From G963667675 sp965249215 (GTDB lineage: Bacteria > Chloroflexota > Dehalococcoidia > Lucifugimonadales > UBA3495), in the NCBI GenBank assembly GCA_965249215.1, contig CBDFLN010000002.1, forward strand, positions 1,922,001-1,986,000: a stretch of 64,000 nt of DNA. Direction: 5' to 3'. How positions within the stretch are numbered: position 1 is the first letter of the stretch; each line of letters starts with the position of its first letter. The translations under genes were made by a program, and so were the position numbers. Shown here piece after piece: positions 9,144 through 17,543 of the stretch. The notes beneath the pieces were generated by a model. It saw only the letters and a list, made by a program, of their open reading frames with translations, made no database searches and was not told the DNA's origin.

Positions 9144-9173
9144 TTGACGAAAACCATCCATGGTTGATACAAT
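9144..9173 (+). promoter_or_regulatory. Promoter of the Cys/His-rich mini-protein
   Basis: TTGACG (9144-9149) and TACAAT (9168-9173) are separated by 18 bp, each one mismatch from consensus. They lie in an AT-rich stretch 30 bases before the ATG at 9204. An AGAAGG ribosome site is present at about 9189-9194. This is among the best-formed promoters in the window. Confidence 0.6.
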
Positions 9174-9203
9174 TTCGGCGTATCAAAAAGAAGGTTTTAA
9201 GCC

Positions 9204-9464
9204 ATGACACAAGACGTATTGACACCGGTACAAATCGACGAAGCAGCCCAGCCCAGCTGCCAACACTTCTGGGTGATTCAGCCGGCCATGGGTCCGGAAA
9301 GCAGCGGCACTTGCCGGGCCTGCGGCGAGACCCGGGCGTTCAAGAACTACGTCGAGGGCGCCGCTTGGGGCGACGCCAGGCTTGCCAACCGCACTGACGC
9401 GTTGAAACTGGCTGACGTGCAGAGGGTAACCTCCGCCTACATGAACGTCGACTCCGACGAGTAA
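9204..9464 (+). CDS. Small Cys/His zinc-ribbon-like protein
   Basis: An 86-residue protein whose core reads C-x-HFWVIQPAMGPESSGTC-xx-CGETRAF-xNYVE, with potential metal ligands Cys19, His21, Cys36 and Cys39. The spacing suggests a mini zinc ribbon, but structure is inferred. The same pattern (C-xx-HW-I-x4-GPTSTGTC-xx-C-x4-EF-N) occurs in the small protein at 33169-33384, so the two form one family in this genome. It has its own promoter and directly precedes dnaE. The function is unknown; a nucleic-acid-binding or regulatory adaptor is possible. Confidence 0.75.
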   Translation: MTQDVLTPVQIDEAAQPSCQHFWVIQPAMGPESSGTCRACGETRAFKNYVEGAAWGDARLANRTDALKLADVQRVTSAYMNVDSDE

Positions 9465-9571
9465 GCCTCTCCGAGCCCAACGGCTGCTCGGTTCCGAGGC
9501 CGCCGCTTGTCCTAAAGGCACCCTCTTTTGTATCCGAGCCGCCCAGAATTGGCGTATCTTGTATATTCCCC

Positions 9572-9604
9572 TTGACAAGCGGTTATCCGGCCAGGGTTTA
9601 TAAT
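9572..9604 (+). promoter_or_regulatory. Candidate dnaE promoter
   Basis: A perfect TTGACA (9572-9577) and a perfect TATAAT (9599-9604) lie 20 bases before the dnaE start, but the 21-bp spacer is longer than the usual 16-19. Either the spacing is tolerated or the -10 box works with a poorer -35. The short leader fits a direct start near 9611. Confidence 0.45.
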
Positions 9605-9623
9605 ACCCCCTGCCGGAGGTTCC

Positions 9624-12600
9624 ATGGCAACATCGTCCCGAGACCCTCGTTTCACCCATCTCCACGTTCACACCGAGTACAGCATGCTGGACGGGATCAG
9701 CCGCATCCCGGACTTGGTCGCCCGCACCGGCGAGCTGGGCATGGACTCCCTGGCCATCACCGACCACGGGACCTTCTACGGAGTAGTCGACTTCTATTCG
9801 GCCTGCAAACAGGCCGGCATCAAGCCCATCATCGGCTGCGAAGTCTACGTGGCCCACGGCAGCCGCTTTGACAAGCAGGGCGCTGAACGCAGCCCCAACC
9901 ATCTGGTGCTTCTGGCCCGCGACAACGCCGGATACCGGAACCTGATGCGCCTGGTAACCCAAGCCCAGGTCGAAGGCTTCCACTACCGGCCCCGAATAGA
10001 CAGCACTTTGTTGGAAGAGTGCAGCCAGGGCCTTATAGCGCTCTCAGGCTGCCCGTCTGCGGAGGTGCCCCGGCTGCTGGCCGACGGCGATAACCAGGGC
10101 GCCGCCCGCGTCGCCGCCGGGTACAAACAGTTATTCGGCGACGGTTACTTTCTGGAGTTGCAACGCCACGAGCAAGTGCCCCAGCTTCCCCAAATCAACC
10201 AAGGGTTAGTCGCCCTGGGCCAGGAACTGGACATACCGTTGGTGGCGACCAACGACGCCCACTACGTCCGGCAGGCGGACGCTCCCTTGCAGGACGTGTA
10301 CATCTGCATCCAGACCAACACCACCGTCAACGACCCGCAACGCCTGCGCATGGAAGACGACTCCTATTACATCAAGAGCCCCGGTGAAATGGCCCAACTC
10401 TTCCCGGATTTCCCCCAGGCGCTGGCGAACACCGGCTTGATCGCCGACATGTGCGACGTGGAACTGGACTTCGGCCAGGTCCACCTGCCCAAATACCCCA
10501 CTCCCGACGGCATGGCCGCAGACGAATACCTGGCCAGGCTCTGCTGGGAGGGGTTCAAAAGCAGATACCCCCACCCCACTCCTCTTGCCGAAGAACGGCT
10601 CCGCTACGAACTCGAGGTCATCCAACATACCAACTTCGCCAACTACTTCCTGGTTGTATGGGACATTATCGATTTCGTCAGGCGGCAGGGCATCATGTAC
10701 GGGGTGCGGGGCAGCGCCGCGGGCAGCGTCGCACTTTACTGCTTGGGCATCACCAACGTAGACCCCCTGGAATACAGGCTGGTCTTCGAGCGGTTCCTTA
10801 ACCTGGAAAGAAAAGAAATGCCCGACATCGACCTGGACTTCCAGGACGACCGGCGGGACGAGGTGCTCCACTACGTAATCGACCGCTACGGCAGCGACCG
10901 TGTGGCCCAGATCATCACCTTTGGCACCTTGGGCGCCAAAGCAGCCTTGCGGGACGTGGGACGCGCCCTGGGCATGGCCTACGGAGACGTTGACCGCGTG
11001 GCCCGCATGGTGCCCTTCAAGGCCCGTACCCTGGAAGACGCCCTCAGGGTAAATGCTGAATTTCGCGACCGTTATCAAGAAGCTGAAGACGTCAAGAAGC
11101 TGGTGGACACCGCCCAGGGCCTGGAAGGCATCGTGCATCACGTCAGCACCCATGCCGCCGGCGTGTTGATTGCCGATGAACCACTGGCCGAGACCGTCCC
11201 CCTGCAGCGCCCGGTCAGGGGGCAGGACGACAGCCCGGTGTTGATGACCCAGTTTTCCATGGACCCCGTGGCCCAGTTGGGCCTGCTCAAGATGGACTTC
11301 CTGGGCCTGACCAACCTCACCATACTGGACCGCGCCGTCAAACTGCTCAACGAAAGCCAGGGGATCCACATCGACCTGGACAGGCTGGCCCTGGACGACG
11401 CCGCAACCTTTGACCTGCTGTCTTCCGGCAACACCAACGATCTGTTTCAACTGGAAAGCGCCGGCATGCAGCGGTACATCAAGGAGCTCAAACCCTCCAG
11501 CTTGAGTGACATTTCGGCGATGATAGCCCTCTACCGGCCGGGGCCCATGGAGAACATAGACACCTTCATCGACGCCAAGTTCGGCCGGGTCCCAATCACT
11601 TATCCCCACCCCAGCTTGAAAGAGCTCCTGGACGAGACCTACGGCATCATCGTTTACCAGGACCAGGTGCTGCTGATACTGCAGCAATTCGCCGGGTATT
11701 CTCTGGGCAGCGCAGACATCGTCCGCAAGGCCATGGGCAAGAAGATCCCAGCCCTGATGGCCCAGGAGCGGGACCGGTTCGTCGCGGGCGCCCGCAACAA
11801 CGGCTTCGATGAAAAAGTGTCTGTCGACATCTTCAATCTAATTGAGCCCTTCGCCGGATACGCCTTCAACAAGGCCCACAGCGTCAGCTATGCCCTGATT
11901 TCCTATTGGACGGCCTACTTCAAGGCCCACTATCCCCAGGAATACATGGTCTCGGTGTTGAATTCCCGGAGGGACAACCCCGAAAAGGTGGTGAGTTCCA
12001 TCACCGAGTGCTTCCGACTGGGCATCCAGGTGCTCCCGCCCGACATAAACAAGTCCAACGAACACTTCGTCATAGAGAAGGACAACGGCTCCGCCGGGCT
12101 GCGCACCGGATTGGCGGCCATCAAGACCGTGGGAGAGGCCGCGGTAAAGCCATTGGTGGAAGAGAGGGCCGGCGGCGGGCCGTACCAGTCTATTGATGAC
12201 TTCTGCCGCCGGGCCGATCCCAGGGCCCTCAACAGGCGCACCCTGGAAAGCCTGGTGCGGGCCGGGGCTTTCGATTCCCTCGCCCCTCGCGGCGCAGTCC
12301 TCGAGGCCTTGGACCAGATAATCGCCACCGCCCAGCGGGAGGCCCATGCCCGCAGTTCCGGCCAGACCAGCATGTTCGGCGGCCAGAATGACCAGTCAAG
12401 CCACGACGCCGTGCCGGGCATACCCTTGGATGGGCCTGATGTGTCTGTTCACCAGAAAGCGGCATGGGAACGCGAACTCCTGGGCGTGCCCTTGTCCCAC
12501 AATCCCTTGAAAGACCTGGCGGGCGTAGACCCTAAGGGCGCCCTCACGTCCCTGGACCAGCTGGACGAAAGTATGGAAGGCCAATCTTTGGCCCTCTTGG

Positions 12601-13250
12601 GCCAGATTACGGCCGTAGATGAACGCCACACCCGGGAGCAAAAACGGTTCCTGCTGGTCACCCTGACCCTGCTGTCAGGGCCGATGGAGATAATCGTCTG
12701 GCCGGATGTGCTGGCCCGCACCGAGCAAGTATGGTCTGATGGCAAGCTGGTGCGCGTTGCCGGCAAGCTTCGATTGAGGGCCGACCAGTTCTCCCTGGCT
12801 TGCGACCAGGTTGAAGAATACTCCCCCGCCGAGACGCCCCCAATCAACGGCGTCGCGCCGTCGTCTGCCAACGGTCACTCCGCCGCCCGTTCCAGCGGCT
12901 CCAACGGAGCGCGGCAAAAGCGCTCGTATTCGCCAAGCACCCCTGCGGCCGCCGCCGGCAGTGTGCCTCCCCCGCTCCCCCACTCCAATGGCAAGAGCCA
13001 CCGGGTGGTGTTCCTGGGGTTGACAGAGTCGGACGACTCCCCCGGAGATAGCCTTCTGCTCAGAGAGGTCATCGGCGCTCTTCTGGAGCATCCCGGGACC
13101 GACAGGGTCAACCTGGAAATCCACACCGGTGGGCGCACGGTCCTGATGGACCTGCCGGTGGTCAGTACCGGCTACTGTGAAGGTCTGCACCAGCGGCTGG
13201 AGTCTTTGCTGGGGCCAAACACCGTGAGGCTGCACGACGGCCCTGGCTGA
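9624..13250 (+). CDS. dnaE: DNA polymerase III subunit alpha
   Basis: The 1208-residue replicative polymerase has a standard DnaE1-like layout. The N-terminal PHP domain opens with FTHLHVHTEYSMLDGISRI (about residues 9-27) and TDHGTFYG. The palm has the catalytic aspartates in PDIDLDFQDDRRDEVL (about 397-412), and later NKAHSVSYALISYW marks the fingers. The tandem HhH and OB-fold region follows (about 830-1075), with an OB-like stretch at 985-1065. A low-complexity Ser/Ala/Asn-rich linker spans about 1075-1120, then a short C-terminal domain. GGAGG lies just before ATG 9624. No exonuclease or tau partner is adjacent, as is common for dnaE. Confidence 0.97.
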   Translation: MATSSRDPRFTHLHVHTEYSMLDGISRIPDLVARTGELGMDSLAITDHGTFYGVVDFYSACKQAGIKPIIGCEVYVAHGSRFDKQGAERSPNHLVLLARDNAGYRNLMRLVTQAQVEGFHYRPRIDSTLLEECSQGLIALSGCPSAEVPRLLADGDNQGAARVAAGYKQLFGDGYFLELQRHEQVPQLPQINQGLVALGQELDIPLVATNDAHYVRQADAPLQDVYICIQTNTTVNDPQRLRMEDDSYYIKSPGEMAQLFPDFPQALANTGLIADMCDVELDFGQVHLPKYPTPDGMAADEYLARLCWEGFKSRYPHPTPLAEERLRYELEVIQHTNFANYFLVVWDIIDFVRRQGIMYGVRGSAAGSVALYCLGITNVDPLEYRLVFERFLNLERKEMPDIDLDFQDDRRDEVLHYVIDRYGSDRVAQIITFGTLGAKAALRDVGRALGMAYGDVDRVARMVPFKARTLEDALRVNAEFRDRYQEAEDVKKLVDTAQGLEGIVHHVSTHAAGVLIADEPLAETVPLQRPVRGQDDSPVLMTQFSMDPVAQLGLLKMDFLGLTNLTILDRAVKLLNESQGIHIDLDRLALDDAATFDLLSSGNTNDLFQLESAGMQRYIKELKPSSLSDISAMIALYRPGPMENIDTFIDAKFGRVPITYPHPSLKELLDETYGIIVYQDQVLLILQQFAGYSLGSADIVRKAMGKKIPALMAQERDRFVAGARNNGFDEKVSVDIFNLIEPFAGYAFNKAHSVSYALISYWTAYFKAHYPQEYMVSVLNSRRDNPEKVVSSITECFRLGIQVLPPDINKSNEHFVIEKDNGSAGLRTGLAAIKTVGEAAVKPLVEERAGGGPYQSIDDFCRRADPRALNRRTLESLVRAGAFDSLAPRGAVLEALDQIIATAQREAHARSSGQTSMFGGQNDQSSHDAVPGIPLDGPDVSVHQKAAWERELLGVPLSHNPLKDLAGVDPKGALTSLDQLDESMEGQSLALLGQITAVDERHTREQKRFLLVTLTLLSGPMEIIVWPDVLARTEQVWSDGKLVRVAGKLRLRADQFSLACDQVEEYSPAETPPINGVAPSSANGHSAARSSGSNGARQKRSYSPSTPAAAAGSVPPPLPHSNGKSHRVVFLGLTESDDSPGDSLLLREVIGALLEHPGTDRVNLEIHTGGRTVLMDLPVVSTGYCEGLHQRLESLLGPNTVRLHDGPG

Positions 13251-13335
13251 GCCATAGCTGCTTTGGCAGCGTAAGTGCAGGCGCCGACCGCTCCCCGGCA
13301 GCATCCAAAATCGGTGGAACAAGAGGAGTTGGACT

Positions 13336-14169
13336 ATGCGGCTCTCTGGACGTACGGCGATAATTACCGGAGCCGGGCGGGGTGTCGGTCGGTCCATCGC
13401 TCTCACCTATGCCCGGGAAGGCGCGCGGCTGGCCCTGGTAGCCAGGAGCGTTGACGAACTGGAGGAAACAGCCAAGCTGGTGCAGGCTTTGGGCGCCCCC
13501 GCATTGGTCGTCCCAACCGACATCAGCGACCGGGAACAGGTCGACCACATGGCGGCCCAGGTCATTGACCGCTATTCCACCATAGATGTCCTGGTGAACA
13601 ACGCCGCCATCTCCGGGCCGGTGGGACCGCTTCAGGCTGTTGATCCGGACCGCTGGGTCCAGGTCATACAGGTGAATCTAATTGGCACTTATCACTGCTG
13701 CCGGGCGGTGCTTCCGGCAATGGTCAAGCAAGACCGGGGCCGGATCATCAGCCTCACGTCAGAGGTCGACATGGCCACTTGGTATAGCATGTCCGCTTAC
13801 TCCACCAGCAAGGCGGCGATAATACGGCTCACCGAAGGCCTGGCCAGGGAGTTGGCCCATACCAACGTTCGCGTGAATGCCCTGGGGCCCGGTGGAATTC
13901 CCTCGCGAATGGCCGAGGAGATACGGGACAAGGCGGCCGCGGCCGGGATCTACGACCTATCCGAGTCGTGCCGGGCGGTGGCCGCCGGAGAAAGGGACGC
14001 TACCGAGCAGGCCACGGCCCTGGCCCTGTTCCTGGCCTGCGACGACTCGGGCAATATGAGCGGGAAATTGCTCTCCGCGATGTTGGATGACCTCTCCAAC
14101 GTGCAGGAGCGGATACCGGAGATTATGGGGTCGGACGCCTATCAACTGCGGCGACAGGCGCTGCCCTAG
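13336..14169 (+). CDS. Short-chain dehydrogenase/reductase
   Basis: The 277-residue classical SDR has the NAD(P)-binding TGAGRGVG motif at residues 11-18, NNAA at 88-91, and the catalytic set Asn114, Ser142, Tyr155 and Lys159 (YSTSK). The C-terminal 60 residues, after the usual PGG segment, are longer than in minimal SDRs and lack a recognisable substrate signature. The ATG has GAGGAG nine bases upstream. It sits 86 bp after dnaE and faces the radical-SAM gene. It probably interconverts a secondary alcohol and a ketone, as in fatty-acid or xenobiotic metabolism; cofactor preference is unclear. Confidence 0.9.
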   Translation: MRLSGRTAIITGAGRGVGRSIALTYAREGARLALVARSVDELEETAKLVQALGAPALVVPTDISDREQVDHMAAQVIDRYSTIDVLVNNAAISGPVGPLQAVDPDRWVQVIQVNLIGTYHCCRAVLPAMVKQDRGRIISLTSEVDMATWYSMSAYSTSKAAIIRLTEGLARELAHTNVRVNALGPGGIPSRMAEEIRDKAAAAGIYDLSESCRAVAAGERDATEQATALALFLACDDSGNMSGKLLSAMLDDLSNVQERIPEIMGSDAYQLRRQALP

Positions 14170-14248
14170 CGCTTTCTACCCCTGGCGCGGCGCCGAACCT
14201 ATCCGTTCAACCGCCTACGCGGATGCGGCCAACCAAGGGGGATAGCCT

Positions 14249-15781
14249 CTAGTCCCCGGCCATGGTGACTACGGCCCTTTCCAGGCCGGCGGCCATGGAT
14301 GAGCCCGGGTACTTGGCCGGGTGAATCCCCTGGCCCAGCCTCTCCTCTATTAGCTGTTCGTTTTCGTCGTAGTAGGGGCCTTCTACGCTTTCCAGGTATT
14401 TGATCCACTTGGAACTGCTGCGGCGGATTTCCCACGCCCAGTAGCCGTAGGCGATGCGCTTCAGCCCGCACCAGACGTCGCCTCTCAAGAACCGGCGCAA
14501 TATTTGCTTGGGCCCGTAGAACTTCCTGTATGCCCGGTTGACCTCCCGTTGCAGGGTGCTGGGTTTCATGTGCTTGGGAAGGAACATCACGAACGTCCCG
14601 TCCAACCGGTCCCAGCTTGGCAGGAAGAACCGCTCGATGGGTATGTTGGGAGAGTTCAATTCCGGGTAGCCGCTAAGAGGAAAGAGGGCCACGTAGTCAA
14701 CGTCTACTTCGATCGCCGCGTCAATGGTGCCTCGAATGGTCTCCACGGTGTCGGCGTCGGACCCCATTACGAAAGACCCCAAGACTCTCAGCTTGTGGGC
14801 CTTGATGGTCGCCAGCGACTTGCGGAGACCCTCCTGGGTCTGGGCCTTGTTCAGCTTCTTTAGAACGTCGTTGTCGAAAGACTCCAGGCCCATGTAGAGC
14901 GTATTGATTTGCGCCTTCTTCAGCAGGGCCAGCAATTCCTCGTCGCGGGCAACCTCCATGCGCGTGAAGCAGATGCCGTACCAGTCGATCTTCTCTTCGA
15001 TAATTCTGTTGAGCAGTTCTTTCGTGCGGTCCCGTTTAACCGTGAAGTGATTGTCTACGATGAAGAAATACTTGCTGCCCACCAAGTTCTGCTGGTACTT
15101 GATGTCCTCGATGATGCTGTCTATGCTCCTCACCCGGTATCCCCGGCCCAGTTCCCTGGGGGCGATGCAGAAAGAGCAGTCGTAGGGACAGCCCCGAGAC
15201 GTCTGCAGAAGCTGCCAGCGCATTTTCAGGTTCTTCAACAGCTTCCACCAGGGCCAGTCCATGTACCCATGGATCAGCTCCAGGTCGGGGATGGTCTCGA
15301 ATTCCTGCACGAAAGGCCTGTCTGGATTGTTCTTGATTTTCCCGTCCTGCCAGTACGATATCCCCAAGACTTTGCTCAGGTCTCCCCCGTTTTGCCAAAC
15401 CTTCAGTACCTCCGGCAGCGTCTCGTCGCCTTCTTTCCGGACCACCACGTCGCAGTATTGAAGAGTGTCCTCGCACATCACCGAGGGATGGGTGCCGCCC
15501 ATGACTATCGGCATGTCTGGGCGCACGGCCTTGATTTTGTTGATGTATTCAATGCTCTTGGGCATCGTGGAACTGAACGAGTGAAGGCAGACCACGTCCG
15601 ATGTCATCACTTCGTCCCATTGAATGGGGCCGATGTGCTCGACGTAGACCTTCACGTCGTAGCCCTCGTTCCGCACCACCGTAGCCACCACCGGCATCCC
15701 GTATTCCGGGAATACGGCGTGAGTAACCAGGTTCCAATACGGCAACTCGGGGCTTATGAAGCTGACTTTGTTAATTTCCAC
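14249..15781 (-). CDS. B12-binding radical SAM protein
   Basis: The 510-residue protein has an N-terminal Rossmann-like cobalamin-binding region (about residues 1-140), with VVCLHSFSSTMPKSIEYI and MGGTHPSVMCEDTL as in methyltransferase/cyclase class B enzymes. The lower-axial-ligand DxHxxG motif is not obvious. The radical SAM domain has CPYDCSFC (Cys198, Cys202, Cys205) for the 4Fe-4S cluster. The C-terminus, from about residue 400, is basic and typical of B12-radical-SAM proteins acting on lipids or hopanoids. GTG 15781 follows GGGAGG at seven bases. The substrate cannot be assigned; hopanoid, bacteriochlorophyll or natural-product modification are all possible in this class. Confidence 0.85.
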   Translation of the reverse strand: MEINKVSFISPELPYWNLVTHAVFPEYGMPVVATVVRNEGYDVKVYVEHIGPIQWDEVMTSDVVCLHSFSSTMPKSIEYINKIKAVRPDMPIVMGGTHPSVMCEDTLQYCDVVVRKEGDETLPEVLKVWQNGGDLSKVLGISYWQDGKIKNNPDRPFVQEFETIPDLELIHGYMDWPWWKLLKNLKMRWQLLQTSRGCPYDCSFCIAPRELGRGYRVRSIDSIIEDIKYQQNLVGSKYFFIVDNHFTVKRDRTKELLNRIIEEKIDWYGICFTRMEVARDEELLALLKKAQINTLYMGLESFDNDVLKKLNKAQTQEGLRKSLATIKAHKLRVLGSFVMGSDADTVETIRGTIDAAIEVDVDYVALFPLSGYPELNSPNIPIERFFLPSWDRLDGTFVMFLPKHMKPSTLQREVNRAYRKFYGPKQILRRFLRGDVWCGLKRIAYGYWAWEIRRSSSKWIKYLESVEGPYYDENEQLIEERLGQGIHPAKYPGSSMAAGLERAVVTMAGD

Positions 15782-16026
15782 GGGACGGCCTCCCTATAAA
15801 AGCAGTGACGCAAAACAGCTTGGGCGACAGGGTTTGAGCGCCGCAGGCCGATGTCTGAATCCACCCCAAGGATGATGGATGACATCGATGGCAGCCGGCC
15901 CGGGCTCATGCCGTTGGGGATTCATAGTCCCTATGGCACATAAACATAGCCTCGCTGCCGGAATCTGTCAACGGCAGCTACGCCCCTCGTGTACGGTCTT
16001 CGCCAAGTTAAGACGGATTTCCTCGA

Positions 16027-16905
16027 TTATCCCTCAGCCAAAAACTCTCGAATCACCGAGGCCAACTCACCCGGCTTGTGATACCCGATGTCGTGCATCG
16101 TTTCGGGTACCCAATGGACCCGGCAGTCCCGCAGGTTTTGCGCTGCAGAATCCACCATCGCACGGCGCATCTGTACCCACTCGGACTTAGCATATTCCAC
16201 GTGGGGGGCCGCCACCACGATCAGGGCTGGACAGGCGACATTTGGCAAAACACTGGATGGCGGGTGCTCCCACATGGTCCGGATTACCTGGGCGTGGTTG
16301 TCGGGACGAAGTACGTCTCTGATGAATCCGTCTTCGTCCTCGTAGACCATGGTCTGTACGATGCGGGCCAGTTCGTCGCTCCAGCAGTCGGCCAACTGGC
16401 TGCTCAACCTGTCTAAGAATTCCTGCCGGGTGCCCGTTACGTTTCTTGGCCGCAGCCGGTTGGCGAATCCCTCCCAGCTGCCGTCAGGGCTGATACGGGA
16501 GTCGATAATCCCCCCGTCGATCATGACCAGCCGGTTCAGCCTCTTAGGATGCCGGGCCGCTGCCGCAGAAGCCACGTGGCCTCCCCAGGAATGCCCCAAT
16601 ACGGCAGCCTGCTCGATGCCCAGCCGGTCCATCAAGCCCGTCACGTCCATAGACAGGGTCTCCCAGTCGTAACCGCTTGGGGCCTGGGTGGTCTTGCCGT
16701 GGCCCCGTTGGTCGGGCGCAATGATCCGGAAGTCCCGCCGGAGCAGGGGCGCCGCCAGGTCGTACCAGTGGCAGGAAGACGCCAATCCATGCAGGGCTAT
16801 CACCGGAGGGCCGTCGCCGCCCCAGTCAAGATAGTGGACCCGCAGGTCGCCAACGTCGGCCCAACCTTCCGCAGGTTGGTTCAAAGCCGGTCCGCCCTCA
16901 GCCAA
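16027..16905 (-). CDS. Alpha/beta-fold hydrolase
   Basis: The fold starts at LRVHYLDWGGDGPPVIALHG, with the oxyanion-hole HG motif. It continues with DQRGHGKT, and the nucleophile elbow GHSWGGH carries the catalytic serine. A late His near MHDIGYHKPGE would complete the triad. TTG 16905 is preferred over the more upstream TTG 16947 because GGGAG lies six bases before it; that start gives 292 residues. It follows the ogt gene by about 120 bases on the same strand. Such proteins include esterases, epoxide hydrolases and C-C bond hydrolases; the substrate is unknown. Confidence 0.85.
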   Translation of the reverse strand: MAEGGPALNQPAEGWADVGDLRVHYLDWGGDGPPVIALHGLASSCHWYDLAAPLLRRDFRIIAPDQRGHGKTTQAPSGYDWETLSMDVTGLMDRLGIEQAAVLGHSWGGHVASAAAARHPKRLNRLVMIDGGIIDSRISPDGSWEGFANRLRPRNVTGTRQEFLDRLSSQLADCWSDELARIVQTMVYEDEDGFIRDVLRPDNHAQVIRTMWEHPPSSVLPNVACPALIVVAAPHVEYAKSEWVQMRRAMVDSAAQNLRDCRVHWVPETMHDIGYHKPGELASVIREFLAEG

Positions 16906-17024
16906 TGTAATCTCCCGTCCAGGGCAATCTTGTGCCCAAGATATCAAGTTAACGTTAGTGAATCCGCTTTAGCAAGAAGGGGGAATCACCAGCGCCATTG
17001 CCCACGCGGGCAAGACACCGTAAC

Positions 17025-17543
17025 CTAAGCCTTGTCCGAAAATATGGCTTTTGCTTCCAAATCAAGAAGCTCCGCCTTAAGCCCTACCCCTCCACCGCTG
17101 TAGCCGCCCAGGCTTCCGTCGCTGGCAATGACCCGATGGCAAGGTATCACCAGCGCCAACCGGTTCCGCGCCATCGCCTGTCCCGCGGCGCGGACCGCCC
17201 CGGGGCTGCCGGCCGCGGCGGCCAGCCAGCCGTAGCTCCTGGTCTCGCCGGGTGGAATTCGCCGGCAGGCCCGCCAAGCCGCCGCAAAAAAGGGAGGCGA
17301 ATCAGACAGGTCTAACTCGATATCATCGCAGGTATCGCCCTCCCCTCTGAAGAATCTGTCCAGCCAGGCCGCCTCCGCGTCGAACCCGTGGGGTTCGTTG
17401 TCCGACTCGTCCAGTTCCGGCCCCAGCCCTCCCAAGGCCTCCTGGAACCCCGGCCTTAGGCTCAAGCGGCGAAGTCCTTGATCGCTGCCCAAAAGTCCTA
17501 TCCAGCCGAAAGGCGACTGCAACACATGGTGCTTGTATTTCAT
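17025..17543 (-). CDS. ogt: Methylated-DNA--protein-cysteine methyltransferase
   Basis: The 172-residue protein repairs O6-alkylguanine by transferring the alkyl group to its own cysteine. The signature IPCHRVI holds the acceptor Cys. The helix-turn-helix region precedes it (IPPGETRSYGWLAAAAGSPGAVRAAGQAMARN), with the arginine-finger segment just before PCHR. ATG 17543 was chosen because it overlaps the stop of the transglutaminase-like gene as ATGA, and GGAGG sits eight bases upstream. The upstream ATG 17558 is the alternative. The open frame further upstream only shadows the preceding gene. Translational coupling to a cell-surface-type operon is unusual for a repair protein. Confidence 0.92.
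   Translation of the reverse strand: MKYKHHVLQSPFGWIGLLGSDQGLRRLSLRPGFQEALGGLGPELDESDNEPHGFDAEAAWLDRFFRGEGDTCDDIELDLSDSPPFFAAAWRACRRIPPGETRSYGWLAAAAGSPGAVRAAGQAMARNRLALVIPCHRVIASDGSLGGYSGGGVGLKAELLDLEAKAIFSDKA

Noticed and set aside
10206..11687. 493-codon open frame on the minus strand inside dnaE
   Set aside because: It is antisense to securely coding dnaE sequence and its translation has no family features; long antisense frames are expected at this GC content and codon use.
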